From Gemmiger sp. An194 (GTDB taxonomy: Bacteria > Bacillota > Clostridia > Oscillospirales > Ruminococcaceae), in contig NZ_NFKA01000026.1 of NCBI RefSeq assembly GCF_002160145.1, positions 1 through 34,940 on the forward strand: 34,940 nt of DNA, read 5' to 3'. This document shows positions 1 through 8,531 of this stretch, piece after piece. Under the pieces are notes generated by a model. The model made no database searches, had not been told where the DNA came from, and saw only the letters and a list, made by a program, of their open reading frames with translations. Position numbers and translations under genes: made by a program. Each line of letters begins with the position of its first letter. The stretch's first letter is position 1.

Positions 1-35
1 CTTCTGGGAAGCTGTTCAAACTGCTTGCTTGTCAT
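1..35 (-). CDS. Partial divergent gene, N-terminus only
   Basis: On the minus strand an ATG at 35-33 opens a frame that reads MTSKQFEQLPR before leaving the window. It is preceded by a strong GGAAAGGAGG ribosome binding site (complement of 41-50) five bases upstream. Eleven codons are too few to name a product. The gene is divergent from the ribbon-helix-helix gene at 201, and the region between them carries palindromic operator-like repeats, so both are plausibly controlled together. The frame was chosen on the ribosome binding site alone. Confidence 0.5.
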   Translation of the reverse strand, partial: MTSKQFEQLPR

Positions 36-78
36 GCCGGCCTCCTTTCCGGCTCCCTTGCTGTGATTATATTATACT

Positions 79-158
79 ACATGTACCCATGTATATCAAT
101 TGACGCATTACACAAACATGTACCCATGTATCCGTATATTTTTTACATGTACACATAC
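79..158. promoter_or_regulatory. Three palindromic operator-like repeats
   Basis: The 16-bp sequence ACATGTACCCATGTAT occurs exactly at 79-94 and 116-131, and a variant (ACATGTACACATAC) at 145-158. Each exact copy has the inverted form ACATG-N4-CATGT, as expected for binding by a dimeric regulator. The third copy overlaps the probable -35 of the gene at 201. The sites lie between two divergent genes, one encoding a ribbon-helix-helix protein, so autorepression is the simplest inference. Confidence 0.65.
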
Positions 159-176
159 ACAAAAATGTGGTATAAT
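148..176 (+). promoter_or_regulatory. Promoter of the ribbon-helix-helix gene
   Basis: TGTACA (148-153) and TATAAT (171-176) are separated by 17 bp, and TGG just before the -10 makes it an extended -10 promoter. The -35 lies inside the third operator-like repeat. Transcription would begin around 183, which leaves a leader of only about 18 nt. Confidence 0.6.
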
Positions 177-200
177 AGAGCAGGAAAGGCGGTGCTTAAA

Positions 201-401
201 ATGCCGATAAGTGAAGCCAGAAAGCGCGCAAATCAAGCGTATATCGATAAGCAGGATGAAATCAAAGTTAGAATGCCAAAGGGCCGCAAAGCCGAAATTC
301 AGGCCCATGCGGAAGCGCACGGTGAAAGTGTCAATGCGTTCATCAATCGGGCCATAAACGAGACTATGGAACGGGACAGTTCCGGCCCTGAGAAGCAATA
401 A
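201..401 (+). CDS. Ribbon-helix-helix (Arc/MetJ-type) DNA-binding protein
   Basis: A 66-residue protein with the layout of the Arc/MetJ/CopG fold. A short basic strand (DEIKVRMPKG, about residues 19-28) is followed by helix A (KAEIQAHAEAHG) and helix B (SVNAFINRAINETME); a basic N-terminal tail precedes them. Such proteins dimerise, insert the paired strands into the major groove and are usually autorepressors in plasmids, integrative elements or toxin-antitoxin pairs. The ATG at 201 was chosen over a longer upstream frame because AGGAAAGG lies at 182-189 and the promoter at 148-176 would cut longer versions. The upstream palindromic repeats are the likely binding sites. No toxin gene follows; a terminator does. 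Lower GC than the downstream genes, and its place beside a tRNA, suggest acquired DNA. Confidence 0.75.
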   Translation: MPISEARKRANQAYIDKQDEIKVRMPKGRKAEIQAHAEAHGESVNAFINRAINETMERDSSGPEKQ

Positions 402-411
402 AAAACAGAGA

Positions 412-452
412 TGCCCCCACCATTGCCTGCGTGGCTCTGGTGGGGGCGTTTT
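412..452 (+). terminator. Terminator of the ribbon-helix-helix gene
   Basis: A perfect 10-bp stem pairs GCCCCCACCA (413-422) with TGGTGGGGGC (438-447), followed by GTTTTC. It lies 11 bases after the stop codon. Confidence 0.8.
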
Positions 453-500
453 CTCTGATCCGCCGTGCGGCTTACTTGTAGTTCCGGCCTGTGTTTTTTA

Positions 501-545
501 CTGTGTAGATTCTGTGTAGTTTCTGTGTCGCAGAAACTACTTTTT
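501..545. repeat. 11-bp-phased direct repeats next to a 10-bp inverted repeat
   Basis: CTGTGTAG, CTGTGTAG and CTGTGTCG begin at 501, 512 and 523, exactly 11 bp apart and therefore on one face of the helix. They run into a perfect inverted repeat, GTAGTTTCTG (516-525) and CAGAAACTAC (531-540), followed by TTTTT. Helically phased short repeats beside a tRNA gene resemble integrase arm-type sites, but no integrase gene is in the window. A weak terminator is the alternative. Confidence 0.5.
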
Positions 546-576
546 GTTACTTACTACTGCCTATCAAAAACAAAGA

Positions 577-620
577 AAAACCGCATTGTGAAGCTATTTT
601 CGGCCTTACAATGCGGTTTT
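577..620. terminator. Bidirectional hairpin downstream of tRNA-Val
   Basis: A 13-bp perfect stem pairs AAAACCGCATTGT (577-589) with ACAATGCGGTTTT (608-620), with A/T tracts on both sides. It can terminate the tRNA transcript coming from the right. It lies six bases past the tRNA CCA end. Confidence 0.75.
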
Positions 621-625
621 AAAAA

Positions 626-701
626 TGGTGGACGGTAAGGAACTCGAATCCCTGACCCTCTGCACGTCAAGCAGATGCTCTACCAGCTGAGCTAACCGTC
701 C
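626..701 (-). tRNA. tRNA-Val (GAC)
   Basis: A 76-nt cloverleaf is complete on the minus strand. The acceptor stem GGACGGT/ACCGTCC is perfect, the D arm reads GCTCAGCTGGTAGAGC, the anticodon stem TCTGC/GCAGA encloses loop TTGACGT with anticodon GAC, and the T arm has loop TTCGAGT. The discriminator A and the CCA end are encoded. It reads GUC valine codons. The ribbon-helix-helix gene and phased repeats lie on its 3' side, the usual side for integration of mobile elements. Confidence 0.95.
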
Positions 702-720
702 ATGTCCTTTCGGCTTGATT

Positions 721-749
721 ATTATATCGAATCTTTTTTCAAATTGCAA
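721..749 (-). promoter_or_regulatory. Promoter of tRNA-Val
   Basis: On the minus strand TTGCAA (744-749) and TATAAT (721-726) are separated by 17 bp, placing the transcription start just upstream of the tRNA. Confidence 0.7.
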
Positions 750-841
750 GTACTTTTTGAAAAAAAGTTTTTCTTTTTTATTTTCCCTCGTTTTGCCGTA
801 CTCCGGCACGTTTTTCCCCCTTCTGGAAAGGAGTCCTTTGC

Positions 842-3379
842 ATGCATCTTCCCTTTGCCCGGTCTGAATCCTCCCGCCGATTGTCCGGCTTTTTGCCCGC
901 ACTGGCCGCCGCGCTGGTTCCGGTGGCCCTGCTGGCCGGACTGTACGCCGCCCAGGGCGTGGCCCCCTTCGGGCCGAACAGCCTGTTCTTCGGCGATATG
1001 GACGGCCAGTATTCCCATTTTCTGGCCAGCTTCTCCGAGCTGTTCGGCCGGGGAGCGTTCTACACCTGGCACAAGGCGCTGGGCGGCGAGGCCCTCAGCT
1101 GGGCCGCCTACTATCTGTTCAGCCCTTTTAATTTTCTGGTGCTCTTGTTCCCCACCTCCCAGCTGCCCACCGCCGTGACCCTGCTCACCCTGACCAAGGC
1201 GGGCTGTGCGGGACTTTCCATGCAGCTGTTCCTGCGCCGCCGGGCGGGCAGCCGACTCTCGGTGCCGCTCAGCTGGGCCTGGGCGCTGAGCGGCTATCTG
1301 CTGGGCTTTTCCCAGAACATCATGTGGATGGACGCGCTGATCGCCCTGCCGCTGATTGCCTGGGGCATCCGGCGTATTCTGGAGGGCCGTTCCCCCTGGC
1401 TGTATCTGGTAAGCCTTGCGGCGGGCATCCTCTGCTGCTATTACATCGGCTGGATGCTCTGCCTGTACTCCCTGCTCTATTTTGTGTGCGGACTGGCTGC
1501 GGGCGATGCTGCGGGCCGCAAGCTGCGGGTGTCGGTGCGCTTTGCGCTGGCCAGCCTGCTGGCAGGCGGGCTGAACGCCTGGGTGCTGCTGCCGGTGGCC
1601 GGGGCGCTCGGTCAGGGCAAGGCCCAGGCGGCCATGGAATGGGGCTTTTCCACCAACTTTTCCCTTCCCCAGCTGCTGGGCCAGCTGTTCGCGGGGGCCT
1701 ACCCCGCCGGGCAGGACACCAACACCCTGCCTCTTGTCTTCTGCGGCACCCTGCCGCTGGTGCTGGCGGCGCTGTTCTTTTTCCGGCCCGGTGCGCTGCG
1801 TCCAAAGCTTGCGGCGGGCGGGCTTCTGGCCTGCCTGCTGCTCAGCTTCTGGCTGCGCACACCGGATCTTATCTGGCACGGCTTCCAGAGCCCCAGCTGG
1901 TTCAATTACCGCTACAGCTTTCTGTTCATCTTCACTTTGCTGGAGCTGGCGGCGCTGGGCGGCAAAGGGTTTGCGGAGCGTCTGCCCGCCGTCCGCCAGT
2001 TCGCGTCTGCCGGGGCCGTTGCCCTTCTGCTGGCCTGTGCCTGGGGCTTTGGGGTGGTTTCCGGCTGGGCGGCGGTGCTCACCCTGTGCTGTCTGGCGGC
2101 TGCCGCGTTGCTGCTGGCAATGCCCCGGCGGCGGGCCGCGGGCCTGCTGGCTGCTTTCTGTCTGGCGGCAGAGCTGACGGCCAACGGCTGGTCCTCGCTG
2201 GAGGCCTTCGAGCCATCTTCCTCCACCCTTCCCCAGCTGACGAAGCAATGGCAGTCCACCGTGGAGGAACTCAGCGCTCAGGCCCCCTCGGCCCGGATGC
2301 AGCTGACCGAAGGCGGGCAGAACACCCCCTTCCTGCTGGGCTACAACGGCCTGAGCCACTACAGCAGCAGCTATTCCCAGACCACCTATGAGCTGCTGCG
2401 GGCGCTGGGCTGCACCGGCACCAGCGGCTGGATGGCCTGGTCCGACGGGCTGACCCAAAGTGCCGCCAGCCTGCTGGGGCTGCGCTGGCAGCTGAGCGGA
2501 ACAGCATCCGGCCAGTGGCAGCAGCAAGATGATGTGTGGGAGAATCCCTGCGCTCTGCCGCTGGTCGTTGCGGCAGCGGACATAGAAAGTGAGCGGCTGG
2601 CGCTGGACCGGCCCTTCGACAACCTGAACCAGATCTACAGCACCCTTCTGGGCGAGGACGCAGGCATTCTTCACCCCATCGAAGCCGGGCCCTCTGTTCA
2701 GAGCATGGAAGCCGGGGCAGACGGGCTGCACTACACCGCAACCGGCGAAAATGCCGCTTTGCACTTTTCCCTCACCGCCCCTGTCTCCGGCGTGCTGTAC
2801 GCCAGCTTCCCGGTGTATGACCAGTATTGCGGGGCGGATGTATTTGTGAACGGCGAAGTGGCGGGCCAGACCCTGCTGCAGCAGGAGAACGGCACGGTCT
2901 GCCTGGGGCAGGTGCAGGCGGGCCAGACCATCACCGTGGAGCTGCGGCCTCAGGACGACACTCTTTCGCTGGGCGGCTGGAGCTTTGCCGTGGAAGACAG
3001 CCAGGCTCTGGCCACTGCCTGCACCCGACTGCAGCAGCAGAGCCTTCAGGTGGCAGAGTTTGCCCCCGGCCTTGTGCGCGGGACCATCCGGGTGCCCGAG
3101 GGCTGCACCGCCCTGTTCACCAGCATCCCCGCCGAGCCCGGCTGGCAGGTGCTGGTGGACGGCGAAACCGTCGCCCCCGAAACCGCCTGGGACGCGCTGC
3201 TCACCGTGCAGATCACCCCGGGCGAGCACCTGGTGACCCTGCGCTTTACCCCCGCCGGGCTGGGCCTGGGCACGGCGGTGAGCCTGTGCAGTCTGGGGGC
3301 CGCGGCGACCTGGCTGGCGGCGCGCCGCCTTGGTCATACAGCCCAGAAAGCCCCGCGCAGCAGCCAAAAAACCTTGTGA
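842..3379 (+). CDS. YfhO-family polytopic membrane protein
   Basis: An 845-residue protein. The first 450 or so residues contain about a dozen hydrophobic segments, then comes an extracytoplasmic region of roughly 370 residues, then one C-terminal membrane segment (about 815-835) with a basic tail. This is the layout of the bacterial YfhO family, GT-C-like proteins tied to glycosylation of teichoic or lipoteichoic acids and other surface glycans. An acidic motif after the first membrane segment (FFGDMDGQYSHF, about residues 49-60) fits the catalytic Asp of the GT-C fold. The ATG at 842 follows GGAAAGGAG (825-833). A second GT-C-like protein lies at 6691-8379 and a third at 26917-29880. The sugar donor and acceptor cannot be read from the sequence. 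Confidence 0.8.
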   Translation: MHLPFARSESSRRLSGFLPALAAALVPVALLAGLYAAQGVAPFGPNSLFFGDMDGQYSHFLASFSELFGRGAFYTWHKALGGEALSWAAYYLFSPFNFLVLLFPTSQLPTAVTLLTLTKAGCAGLSMQLFLRRRAGSRLSVPLSWAWALSGYLLGFSQNIMWMDALIALPLIAWGIRRILEGRSPWLYLVSLAAGILCCYYIGWMLCLYSLLYFVCGLAAGDAAGRKLRVSVRFALASLLAGGLNAWVLLPVAGALGQGKAQAAMEWGFSTNFSLPQLLGQLFAGAYPAGQDTNTLPLVFCGTLPLVLAALFFFRPGALRPKLAAGGLLACLLLSFWLRTPDLIWHGFQSPSWFNYRYSFLFIFTLLELAALGGKGFAERLPAVRQFASAGAVALLLACAWGFGVVSGWAAVLTLCCLAAAALLLAMPRRRAAGLLAAFCLAAELTANGWSSLEAFEPSSSTLPQLTKQWQSTVEELSAQAPSARMQLTEGGQNTPFLLGYNGLSHYSSSYSQTTYELLRALGCTGTSGWMAWSDGLTQSAASLLGLRWQLSGTASGQWQQQDDVWENPCALPLVVAAADIESERLALDRPFDNLNQIYSTLLGEDAGILHPIEAGPSVQSMEAGADGLHYTATGENAALHFSLTAPVSGVLYASFPVYDQYCGADVFVNGEVAGQTLLQQENGTVCLGQVQAGQTITVELRPQDDTLSLGGWSFAVEDSQALATACTRLQQQSLQVAEFAPGLVRGTIRVPEGCTALFTSIPAEPGWQVLVDGETVAPETAWDALLTVQITPGEHLVTLRFTPAGLGLGTAVSLCSLGAAATWLAARRLGHTAQKAPRSSQKTL

Positions 3380-3415
3380 CAACGCCCAATGCTGTTAAAA
3401 ATCATTTGTATATTC

Positions 3416-3444
3416 TTGACAAACCTTTTTTCCTGCTTTAGTAT
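3416..3444 (+). promoter_or_regulatory. Promoter of typA
   Basis: A consensus TTGACA (3416-3421) lies 17 bp before TAGTAT (3439-3444). The start codon of typA is about 60 bases further on. Confidence 0.6.
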
Positions 3445-3506
3445 AGGTAAGGTTACGAATAGATGTAATTATATATGGAGCGATCCAATTCAGAAAGGAT
3501 AACAAT

Positions 3507-5333
3507 ATGGAACGTAAAGATTTGCGCAACATTGCCATCATCGCCCACGTTGACCATGGTAAGACCACCCTGGTGGACCAGATGCTGAAGCAGAGCGGCG
3601 CGTTTCGTGAAAATCAGCAGGTGGCCGAGCGCGTGATGGACTCCGGCGATATCGAGCGGGAGCGCGGCATCACCATTCTGGCCAAGAACTGCTCCACCGT
3701 ATACAACGGTGTGAAGATCAACATCGTGGACACCCCGGGCCACGCCGACTTCGGCGGCGAGGTGGAGCGTGTTCTGAAGATGGTCAACGGCGTGCTGCTG
3801 CTGGTGGACGCCGCCGAGGGCTGCATGCCCCAGACCCGTTTCGTGCTGCAGAAGGCCCTGCAGCAGAACCTGAACCTGGTCATCGCCGTGAACAAGATCG
3901 ACCGTCCTGACGCCCGCATCAAGGAAGTCATCGACGAAGTTCTGCTGCTGCTCATGGACCTGGGTGCCACCGACGAGCAGCTGGACAGCCCCATGGTCTT
4001 CTGCTCCGGCCGCGCCGGTACCGCCAGCTACAGCCCGGATGTGCCCGGCACCGACCTGAAGCCCCTGTTCGACACCATTCTGGAGTACGTGAAGGGTCCC
4101 GAGGGCGACCCCGACGCTCCCTTCCAGATGCTGTGCTCCAGCGTGGACTACAACGAGTTCGTGGGCCGCATCGGCATCGGCCGCATCCAGAACGGCCGCA
4201 TGAAGGTTGGCCAGGACGTGCAGGTCTGCGACTGGCACGATCCCAGCGTTTCCATCAAGGGCCGCATCACCAAGCTGTACGAGTTCAAGGCCAACGGCCG
4301 TGAGCCCTCCGAGGAGGCCATGGCCGGCGATATCGTCGCCTTCTCCGGCATCACCGATGTGACCATCGGCAACACCCTGTGCGACCCCGCCAACGTGGAG
4401 CCTCTGCCCTTTGTGAAGATCAACGATCCCACCGTGGAGATGACCTTCGCCGTGAACGACAGCCCCTTCGCCGGCCGCGAGGGCAAGTTCGTCACCAGCC
4501 GCCAGATCCGCGACCGCCTGCAGCGCGAGCTGCTGAAGGACGTGGCCCTGAAGGTTGAGGACTCCGCCACCAGCGATTCCTTCCGTGTGATGGGCCGTGG
4601 CGAGATGCACCTGTCCATCCTGATCGAGACCATGCGCCGTGAAGGCTACGAGCTGCAGGTCAGCCCCCCGAAGGTTCTGACCCACGAGGAGGACGGCCAG
4701 CTGATGGAGCCCTTCGAGCGCGTTGTCATCGACACCCCCACCGAGTACCAGGGCGCGGTCATGACCGCTCTGGGCTCCCGCAAGGCCATCCTGCAGCAGA
4801 TGGAGCCCATCGGCACCCGCGTGCGCCTGGAGTTCCGCATGCCCAGCCGCGGCCTGTTCGGCTACCGCAGCCAGTTCCTCACCGATACCCACGGCGAGGG
4901 CATCCTGAACACCATTTTTGACGGCTACGACGCCTGGTGCGGCGATATCACCTGCCGCAGCACCGGCAGCCTGGTAAGCTTCGAGACCGGCGACGCCGTG
5001 ACCTACGGCCTGTTCAACGCCCAGCAGCGCGGCACCCTGATCGTGACCCCGGGCGAGAAGGTCTACGAGGGCATGGTCATCGGCTACACCCCCACCGGCG
5101 AGGACATCAGCGTGAACGTCTGCAAGACCAAGCACCTGACCAACACCCGTGCTTCCGGCTCCGACGACGCTCTGCGTCTGGTTCCCGTTTCCAAGTTCAG
5201 CCTGGAGGCCTGCCTGGAGTTCCTGGCTCCCGACGAACTGCTGGAGGTTACCCCCGAGAACCTGCGCATCCGCAAGCGCATCCTGAACCACGACATGCGC
5301 ATGAAGCAGCTGAAGGGCAAGAAGAACGGCTAA
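3507..5333 (+). CDS. typA: Ribosome-associated GTPase TypA/BipA
   Basis: A 608-residue translational GTPase of the usual BipA length. The G1 loop is AHVDHGKT (13-20), the switch I region has RGIT (53-56), G3 is DTPGH (75-79) and G4 is NKID (129-132). EF-G-like domains II, III and V follow, then the BipA-specific C-terminal domain, which ends in a lysine-rich tail. TypA binds the ribosome at the EF-G site and supports 50S assembly and growth under stress. AGAAAGGATAAC precedes the ATG. The gene has its own promoter and a strong terminator, so it is monocistronic. Its heavy use of GGC, CTG and AAG codons fits a highly expressed gene. Confidence 0.97.
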   Translation: MERKDLRNIAIIAHVDHGKTTLVDQMLKQSGAFRENQQVAERVMDSGDIERERGITILAKNCSTVYNGVKINIVDTPGHADFGGEVERVLKMVNGVLLLVDAAEGCMPQTRFVLQKALQQNLNLVIAVNKIDRPDARIKEVIDEVLLLLMDLGATDEQLDSPMVFCSGRAGTASYSPDVPGTDLKPLFDTILEYVKGPEGDPDAPFQMLCSSVDYNEFVGRIGIGRIQNGRMKVGQDVQVCDWHDPSVSIKGRITKLYEFKANGREPSEEAMAGDIVAFSGITDVTIGNTLCDPANVEPLPFVKINDPTVEMTFAVNDSPFAGREGKFVTSRQIRDRLQRELLKDVALKVEDSATSDSFRVMGRGEMHLSILIETMRREGYELQVSPPKVLTHEEDGQLMEPFERVVIDTPTEYQGAVMTALGSRKAILQQMEPIGTRVRLEFRMPSRGLFGYRSQFLTDTHGEGILNTIFDGYDAWCGDITCRSTGSLVSFETGDAVTYGLFNAQQRGTLIVTPGEKVYEGMVIGYTPTGEDISVNVCKTKHLTNTRASGSDDALRLVPVSKFSLEACLEFLAPDELLEVTPENLRIRKRILNHDMRMKQLKGKKNG

Positions 5334-5363
5334 GCCACCTTTCCTTCTCTGAACTGAGCATCT

Positions 5364-5394
5364 GCCCCTGTGCCGCCCGGCACAGGGGCTTTTT
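5364..5394 (+). terminator. Terminator of typA
   Basis: A perfect 11-bp stem pairs GCCCCTGTGCC (5364-5374) with GGCACAGGGGC (5379-5389) around a GCCC loop and is followed by TTTTT. Confidence 0.92.
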
Positions 5395-5407
5395 GCATCC
5401 TTTTTCG

Positions 5408-5436
5408 TTGACAAGCCCCCTGCCCCGCCTTATGAT
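5408..5436 (+). promoter_or_regulatory. Promoter of the aldo/keto reductase gene
   Basis: TTGACA (5408-5413) and TATGAT (5431-5436) are spaced by exactly 17 bp, about 37 bases before the start codon. Confidence 0.75.
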
Positions 5437-5472
5437 GAAAGCAGAATGTAACGCAAACGGAGGCACTTTGCC

Positions 5473-6612
5473 ATGGAAAAATTGTTCGGAACAAAAAAGC
5501 TGGGGTTCGGCTTTATGCGCCTGCCCCTCACCGGCCCCGCCGCCGACCCGGCCAGTGATGTGGACCTGGAAAAAGCCCGCCGCATGGTGGACGATTTTAT
5601 GGACGCGGGCCTGTGCTACTTCGACACCGCCCACGGCTACCTGAACGGCAAAAGCGAAACCGCCCTGCGCCACTGCCTGACCAGCCGCTACCCCCGCCAG
5701 AGCTACCTGCTGGCGAATAAACTCTCCAACAGCTTTTTTGAAAGCGAGGAGGAGATCCGGCCCCTGTTTTTCTCCCAGCTGGAGGCCTGCGGGGTGGACT
5801 ACTTCGACTTCTACCTGATGCATGCCATGAACGCGGTATATTATCCCAAATACTGCGCCTGCAATGCTTTTGCGGTAGCCCGGCAATTGAAGGCGGAGGG
5901 CCGCATCCGGCACATCGGCATCTCCTTCCACGACAAGCCCGCCCTGCTGGAACAGATCCTCACCGAACAGCCGGACATCGAGGTGGTGCAGATCCAGTTC
6001 AACTACGCGGACTACGACAGCTCCAGCGTGGAAAGCCGGGTGCTGTATGAGATCTGCCGCCGCTTCCAAAAGCCGGTGATCGTGATGGAGCCGGTGCGGG
6101 GCGGCGCGCTGGCCAACCTGCCGCCCCAGGCCGCCGAGGCCTTTGCCGGAATGGAGGGCAGCCCGGCGGGCTATGCCCTGCGCTTTGCGGCCAGCTTTGA
6201 AGGGGTGGGCATGGTGCTCAGCGGTATGAGCGACCCGGCCCAGATGGAGGAAAACCTGGGCCTGTTTCGAAACTTCCGCGCCCTGTCGCCGCTGGAATGG
6301 CAGGCGGTGAGCAAGGCCCGCAAGGCGCTGGCCGGGCTGAAGAGCATCGGCTGCACCGGCTGCCGCTACTGTGTGGACGGCTGCCCCAAGGCCATTTCCA
6401 TCCCCGAGCTGTTCGCCTGCGCCAACAGCCGGAACCTGTTCAACGATATGGGCTCCGCCACCTATTACGGCATCTGCACCCGTGGCGGTCACGGCAAGGC
6501 GGCGGACTGCATCGGCTGCGAAAAATGCGAAGCCTCCTGCCCTCAGCACCTGCCCATCCGTCAGCTGCTGGCCCAGGTAAGCGCCCAGTTCGACACACCC
6601 GCCAAAGAATAA
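5473..6612 (+). CDS. Aldo/keto reductase with two 4Fe-4S clusters
   Basis: A 379-residue protein of the COG1453 type. Residues 1-285 form an aldo/keto reductase barrel with the catalytic tetrad recognisable as D51, Y56 (DTAHGY), K83 (LANK) and H117 (YLMH). The C-terminus is a ferredoxin-like domain with two cysteine sets, C294/C297/C300/C304 and C346/C349/C352/C356, each ending in CP, sufficient for two 4Fe-4S clusters. Such fusions occur mainly in anaerobes and probably pass electrons between ferredoxin-type carriers and the barrel active site; the physiological substrate is unknown. The ATG at 5473 follows ACGGAGG. It is a single-gene unit between its own promoter and a bidirectional terminator. 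Confidence 0.92.
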   Translation: MEKLFGTKKLGFGFMRLPLTGPAADPASDVDLEKARRMVDDFMDAGLCYFDTAHGYLNGKSETALRHCLTSRYPRQSYLLANKLSNSFFESEEEIRPLFFSQLEACGVDYFDFYLMHAMNAVYYPKYCACNAFAVARQLKAEGRIRHIGISFHDKPALLEQILTEQPDIEVVQIQFNYADYDSSSVESRVLYEICRRFQKPVIVMEPVRGGALANLPPQAAEAFAGMEGSPAGYALRFAASFEGVGMVLSGMSDPAQMEENLGLFRNFRALSPLEWQAVSKARKALAGLKSIGCTGCRYCVDGCPKAISIPELFACANSRNLFNDMGSATYYGICTRGGHGKAADCIGCEKCEASCPQHLPIRQLLAQVSAQFDTPAKE

Positions 6613-6617
6613 AAACG

Positions 6618-6666
6618 AAAAGAGCGCGGGCTTTCTTCTCGATCGGAAGAAAGCCCGCGCTCTTTT
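6618..6666. terminator. Bidirectional terminator between convergent genes
   Basis: A perfect 21-bp stem pairs 6618-6638 with 6646-6666 around a 7-nt loop, with A and T tracts at both ends. It serves the aldo/keto reductase gene on the plus strand and the membrane protein gene on the minus strand. Confidence 0.95.
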
Positions 6667-6690
6667 TGATTCTGTTGCCTGGATTGGCTC

Positions 6691-8379
6691 TTAGCGGGTC
6701 AGCGCCGGCTGCTGTTTGGCCGCCCTGCGGCTGCGCATCAGCTGCCAGGCCGCGCCCGCGCAAAGGGCCAGCGTGCCAAGGCCGCTCACCCAGTCCGACA
6801 CATGCTGCAGGGTGGTGCCGGTGTAGCTCACCCGCACCTGACCCGCCGGGGCGTTCTCCGGGATGGTCAGCTCCACCCGGCCGCCGCCGTCCTTATGCAG
6901 CTCCAGTTCAATGGGTGCGCTGCCGTCCGCCGGGGTGAGGGTGGCGGAATAGCCCTTATACCACAGCTTGGGGATGCCATAGGCTCCGAAGACCTGGCCG
7001 TCGAAGTCAAACACGAAATCGCCATTGGGCAGATAATTGCCGCTGTAAACGCCGGTGGTGTTGCTGTACTGGGCCCCCGGCTCAAAGGCAAAAGCCTTGG
7101 CGTCCACTCCGGTGGGCACCCATTCGGCTCCCACCAGATAGAAGGTCTCGCCCCGCTGGCTGGTGAAATAGTTGGACGGGTAGTTCACCTGCTCGGGGAA
7201 CTGGGTGGAGCTGACCGCCAGGTCCACGCCGCCCAGCACAAAGGCTGCCGCCAGCACCAGCACCCGAACCCGGCGGCTGCTCAGATTTGCCAGCACCAGC
7301 GTAATGGCCAGGCAGACCGCCAGCTGACTGAAGGCGTTAAGCCGCCAGGGGAACTGGATGCTGTTCAGCAGGGTGTCATCCAGCATGCGCCAGGGCACGA
7401 AGGGCAGCACCAGCACCGTGAGCACCACGCCCGCCGCCAGAAAGGCCCAGGCGGCGCGGCGCGCGCCGCTGCGCCGCCCCAGCGGGCAGACCAGCAGCAC
7501 CAGAGCGGCCACAATGCCCACCAGACCGGTGATACCCAAACCGATGTAGCTGGTGGGGTCAAACAGATTGGCTACGCTCACCGTATTCCAGGAAACCTGG
7601 GTCAGCGGCTGCTCGGTCACCGCGAATTTATCGCTGGCGAACTGCTCCAGCATGGGCAGCCAGTAATAGCAGCTCACCAGCAGGCAGGCCCCGGCAGCGC
7701 CCAGACCGCTCAGAATCGCCCGACGGTTCAGCACCCGGGGCAGCCGCACCAGCACCCAGACAATGGCCAGAAGCCCCGCCAGGGCAAGGCTCACGGTGTG
7801 GCTGAGCACCAGACCGGTGAAGCCCAGCCACAGCACCCAGGGGCGCTTGGCTCCCTCCTCGGTCAGGTCCCACAGGCCCCAGACCACCAGAGGCAGGAAG
7901 ATCATGGCCTGCACCTCGCCCACCGCGCTGCGGATGTAAAGGTTCACAAAATGATAGTGGCACAGACCGTACAGAACCATCAGCAGGCAGCCGCCAAAAT
8001 GCTTTTTGGTGATGGCCCGCCCGGCAAAATAGCTGGTGACGCACTGGGCCGCCGCGCAGCCCAGCATCAGGAATTTGAAGGCCATCTCCGGCCCCAGGCC
8101 CGCCACCCGGGCCAGTGCCGCCGGATACAAAAACAGGTCCGGGTAAAACAGGCCGCTGGCGTAGCCGTAGCCGCCCAGCATCAAAGAATAGATGCGCACC
8201 GGTATGCTGGCATGCCCGCCCAGGGCCGCGGCCAGACCCTCCAGCCGCAGGATGTGGAACACGCTGTCGTGCCCGGCCACCAGGTCCCGGCTGGCAAAGG
8301 GCAGCGCACAGAGCAGCAGCACCAGCGCGGCACAGCCAAGGCCGGTGGCAAGCTCGTATCGAATGGTTTTGCTTCGCAT
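6691..8379 (-). CDS. GT-C-like membrane protein, PTPS-related family
   Basis: A 562-residue polytopic protein that resembles the membrane family annotated as 6-pyruvoyl-tetrahydropterin synthase-related (PF10131), a misleading name for GT-C-fold proteins. The first hydrophobic segment (about residues 13-30) is followed by the acidic motif AGHDSVFH, where GT-C enzymes carry their catalytic Asp, and then by about ten membrane segments. A lumenal-type domain (about 395-525) and a last membrane helix near the basic C-terminus complete it. It is probably a sugar or lipid-linked sugar transferase acting outside the membrane, but the substrate is unknown. The ATG at 8379 follows AAGGCGG. Its layout echoes the YfhO protein at 842. 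Confidence 0.75.
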   Translation of the reverse strand: MRSKTIRYELATGLGCAALVLLLCALPFASRDLVAGHDSVFHILRLEGLAAALGGHASIPVRIYSLMLGGYGYASGLFYPDLFLYPAALARVAGLGPEMAFKFLMLGCAAAQCVTSYFAGRAITKKHFGGCLLMVLYGLCHYHFVNLYIRSAVGEVQAMIFLPLVVWGLWDLTEEGAKRPWVLWLGFTGLVLSHTVSLALAGLLAIVWVLVRLPRVLNRRAILSGLGAAGACLLVSCYYWLPMLEQFASDKFAVTEQPLTQVSWNTVSVANLFDPTSYIGLGITGLVGIVAALVLLVCPLGRRSGARRAAWAFLAAGVVLTVLVLPFVPWRMLDDTLLNSIQFPWRLNAFSQLAVCLAITLVLANLSSRRVRVLVLAAAFVLGGVDLAVSSTQFPEQVNYPSNYFTSQRGETFYLVGAEWVPTGVDAKAFAFEPGAQYSNTTGVYSGNYLPNGDFVFDFDGQVFGAYGIPKLWYKGYSATLTPADGSAPIELELHKDGGGRVELTIPENAPAGQVRVSYTGTTLQHVSDWVSGLGTLALCAGAAWQLMRSRRAAKQQPALTR

Positions 8380-8420
8380 GGATCGTTTCCGCCTTTTTCT
8401 ACAATTTATGCGTTCGTATT

Positions 8421-8429
8421 ATTATAGCA
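8421..8429 (-). promoter_or_regulatory. Extended -10 promoter of the GT-C-like gene
   Basis: TGCTATAAT on the minus strand lies about 42 bases upstream of the start codon. No convincing -35 is present, which is acceptable for an extended -10 element. Confidence 0.5.
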
Positions 8430-8471
8430 CACAGCGGCCGGAATTTCCGCCCCAAAAGTTGGTATGGGCGC

Positions 8472-8516
8472 AAAAAAGGCCCCGGCGGGCCGCAAACATG
8501 CGGTTCCACCGGGGCG
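8472..8516 (-). terminator. Terminator of the DUF4349 lipoprotein gene
   Basis: On the minus strand GCCCCGGTGG pairs with CCGCCGGGGC across about 18 bases and is followed by a run of six T residues (complement of 8472-8477). Confidence 0.8.
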
Positions 8517-8531
8517 GTATTTCGGGTCAGC

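Noticed and set aside
63-200. N-terminal extension of the ribbon-helix-helix protein
   Set aside because: It would translate the operator repeats and the promoter; the ATG at 201 has the ribosome binding site.
722-3382. Long antisense open frame (886 codons) opposite the YfhO gene
   Set aside because: It is a GC-bias shadow: low-complexity Gln, Gly, Ala and Arg composition, no ribosome binding site, no recognisable domain, and it overlaps a well supported gene.
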